Shown here piece by piece: positions 5,691-6,877 of a stretch of DNA of 6,877 bases; positions within the stretch are counted from its first letter, which is position 1; every line of letters begins with the position of its first letter. The notes below the pieces were generated by a model. The model saw only the letters and a list, made by a program, of their open reading frames with translations, searched no databases and was not told where the DNA came from. A program made the position numbers and the translations under genes. The stretch is from a bacterium (lineage in GTDB: Bacteria; DRYD01; JALUEN01): the NCBI GenBank assembly GCA_027052755.1, contig JALUEN010000276.1:1-6877 (forward strand). The letters run 5' to 3'.

Positions 5691-5719
5691 TCCATATTTT
5701 CCTGAAATTTACCTCTAAA
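5691..5719 (-). promoter_or_regulatory. Possible prepilin promoter in an AT-rich leader
   Basis: On the minus strand TTTAGA (5714-5719) is followed after 17 bases by TATGGA (5691-5696), about 60 bp before the prepilin start and just after the upstream stop. The match to consensus is weak. The region also has three GGAAAA copies (5674-5679, 5688-5693, 5697-5702). Some separate promoter is likely, since the prepilin's codon use suggests expression well above that of its upstream neighbour. Confidence 0.25.
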
Positions 5720-6877
5720 TCATTTTGATTTTTGTTTATCTTTTCTTGTGTTGCTCCTATAACGATACCACCTATAGGCTATTAACACTCCAAGTAAAAT
5801 TAGGAGGGCGTATAATCCCCCTAAGCTATATTTCAGATCCTCAGAGAAATCAAAGCCGGAAAATGGTACTTTATGGAACTTCTCAGAGACCTTAGCAAAT
5901 AATGGATTAGCTATCTCCCTCTCAAGTGGAGCTATCTCCTCAACAATAAGTTTAAACTTCTCCCCCTTCATCCTATAAACTTTATAGTCATTTACCTCTC
6001 TCACAGTAACTGAATATCTCTTAACAAGCTTTAAAAGCGAAGCTAAATAAGTGTCTAATTTAGAGCGGGGGCGTACTCCTAGCTTCTCTAAAGGTAGGCA
6101 TTTAGGAACTATAACCACCACGTTAAATTCACTCCAGGTTAACTTCCCTCGCTCTACTTTAGTAGCTATCTCCCGAGTTATAGGTACTCTAATTATTATC
6201 CCACCTACGCTCTTGAGAACCCAGAGGAAATAAATTCTCTTATTAGAGAAGCTGAGAGCGTGAGGTGGATTAGGAGGTGTAACTAAAACTGGATCAATGG
6301 ATATCGGGATGTCTTTATAACCTAAGAAGGTTGATACAGCTACTATCCTCTCATAAGGAGGGCTCTTAACCTTAAATATCAGGTTAGTAAAAAGGTTAGA
6401 ATAATAAGTATAGGGGAGAAGAGAGAAAAAGAGGAACAAAACCAGTGGATATATGAGGAGAGGGTTAAGGGATGGCAATTTAAACGTAAAGCCCCCTATT
6501 TTAACCACTCCATCCAGGAGTATCGTTCTCAAATTAATTTTAAAGAATTTTTCAAGAAAGTAGATAGGAGCTACCACAAACTCTAAAGCTATCCACAAAG
6601 CAAACTTCTGAACAGTAAACGGATGACCTGCTGAGTGATGGAAGAAAATAAAAGTGTGCAGAAAAGTTGTTAGAGCAAATAAAGCAAATAGCTTCAGAAG
6701 TTCATTATCCCTATCTTTCCAGAGAAAGTATAGAAGCATAAAAGCTATAGAGAAGTAGAGATAAGTTCCAAGTTTCCCGAAAGCGAGGTTAAGAGAGGAT
6801 GAATACCACTTTATGTAATCCCATAGGACAAAGATAGCATCAAGAACGTTAGAGATAATATTAACAACAATGTTATC
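5720..6877 (-). CDS. Hypothetical polytopic membrane protein with soluble domain (5' end cut by window edge)
   Basis: I do not recognise a family. The frame stays open to the right edge, giving 385 visible residues. The ATG at 6739 is internal to it, has no ribosome site, and is preceded by further hydrophobic sequence. Hydrophobic segments lie at about residues 3-20 (weak), 37-53, 60-79, 92-108 and 139-155. A soluble domain of about 190 residues follows (160-350), rich in beta-type hydrophobic patterns such as RIVAVSTF, GGIIIRVPI and FNVVVIVPKCLP. It is followed by a last membrane helix (352-370) and a basic tail (RYRSNTRKDKQKSK). The strongly basic C-terminus is likely cytoplasmic, placing the soluble domain outside the membrane (inference). 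The gene is more AT-rich than its neighbours. It lies 88 bp upstream of the prepilin gene on the same strand; a link to pilus biogenesis is possible but unsupported by any motif. Confidence 0.8.
   Translation of the reverse strand, partial: DNIVVNIISNVLDAIFVLWDYIKWYSSSLNLAFGKLGTYLYFSIAFMLLYFLWKDRDNELLKLFALFALTTFLHTFIFFHHSAGHPFTVQKFALWIALEFVVAPIYFLEKFFKINLRTILLDGVVKIGGFTFKLPSLNPLLIYPLVLFLFFSLLPYTYYSNLFTNLIFKVKSPPYERIVAVSTFLGYKDIPISIDPVLVTPPNPPHALSFSNKRIYFLWVLKSVGGIIIRVPITREIATKVERGKLTWSEFNVVVIVPKCLPLEKLGVRPRSKLDTYLASLLKLVKRYSVTVREVNDYKVYRMKGEKFKLIVEEIAPLEREIANPLFAKVSEKFHKVPFSGFDFSEDLKYSLGGLYALLILLGVLIAYRWYRYRSNTRKDKQKSK

Noticed and set aside
5674..5702. Three GGAAAA copies (minus strand) as a regulator-binding array
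   Set aside because: The spacing is irregular (14 and 9 bp) and the surrounding sequence is very AT-rich, so chance repetition is likely.
6737..6739. ATG as the start of the right-edge membrane protein
   Set aside because: The frame continues open and hydrophobic for 46 more codons to the window edge, and there is no ribosome site before the ATG.
1..6877. CRISPR array, tRNA/rRNA genes, insertion sequences or phage genes
   Set aside because: I saw no regularly spaced direct repeats, tRNA-like cloverleaf, transposase motif or terminal inverted repeats with target duplications.

Overview
The window is bacterial chromosome from an organism I cannot place with confidence. The supporting signs are Shine-Dalgarno sequences of the GGAGG type before the genes whose starts are visible, a GatC subunit, a type IV prepilin and a Rho-independent style terminator. 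Arginine is mostly AGG/AGA and isoleucine is often ATA, and the proteins are rich in Leu, Lys and Glu. That is common in thermophilic lineages, so a thermophilic bacterium outside the usual model phyla is my guess (inference only). There is no sign of phage, insertion sequence, CRISPR or tRNA.

Left part (2-1150, + strand): the 3' end of a gene for an RlmI/YccW-type 23S rRNA m5C methyltransferase, cut by the left edge within or just before its PUA domain. It converges on a minus-strand cluster. The 194-bp gap between them carries a terminator-like hairpin, a longer imperfect inverted repeat and a 14-bp perfect palindrome.

Centre (4101 down to 1345, - strand): a probable three-gene operon. First comes a very unusual 182-residue protein that is strongly acidic and rich in Trp, Tyr, Phe, Gly and Ser (43 acidic residues against one Arg; 41 aromatics, 16 of them Trp). 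Then comes gatC (tRNA-dependent amidotransferase subunit C), and then a 608-residue, apparently all-helical soluble protein of unknown function. The two unknown proteins flanking gatC are the most novel content of the window.

Right part: a 170-bp divergent intergenic region with nested inverted repeats separates this operon from a + strand DUF2085 membrane protein gene (4272-5024). That gene ends at a strong hairpin with an 8-C/9-G stem, shared with a convergent minus-strand prepilin gene (5092-5631, start revised to an internal GTG). Upstream of the prepilin on the same strand is the C-terminal part of a polytopic membrane protein with a large soluble domain. It is open to the right edge and of unknown function.

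How they work together: the methyltransferase and GatC both serve translation. The prepilin belongs to a type IV pilus or type II secretion pseudopilus whose assembly genes are not here. Nothing in the window ties the DUF2085 protein or the edge membrane protein to these pathways.
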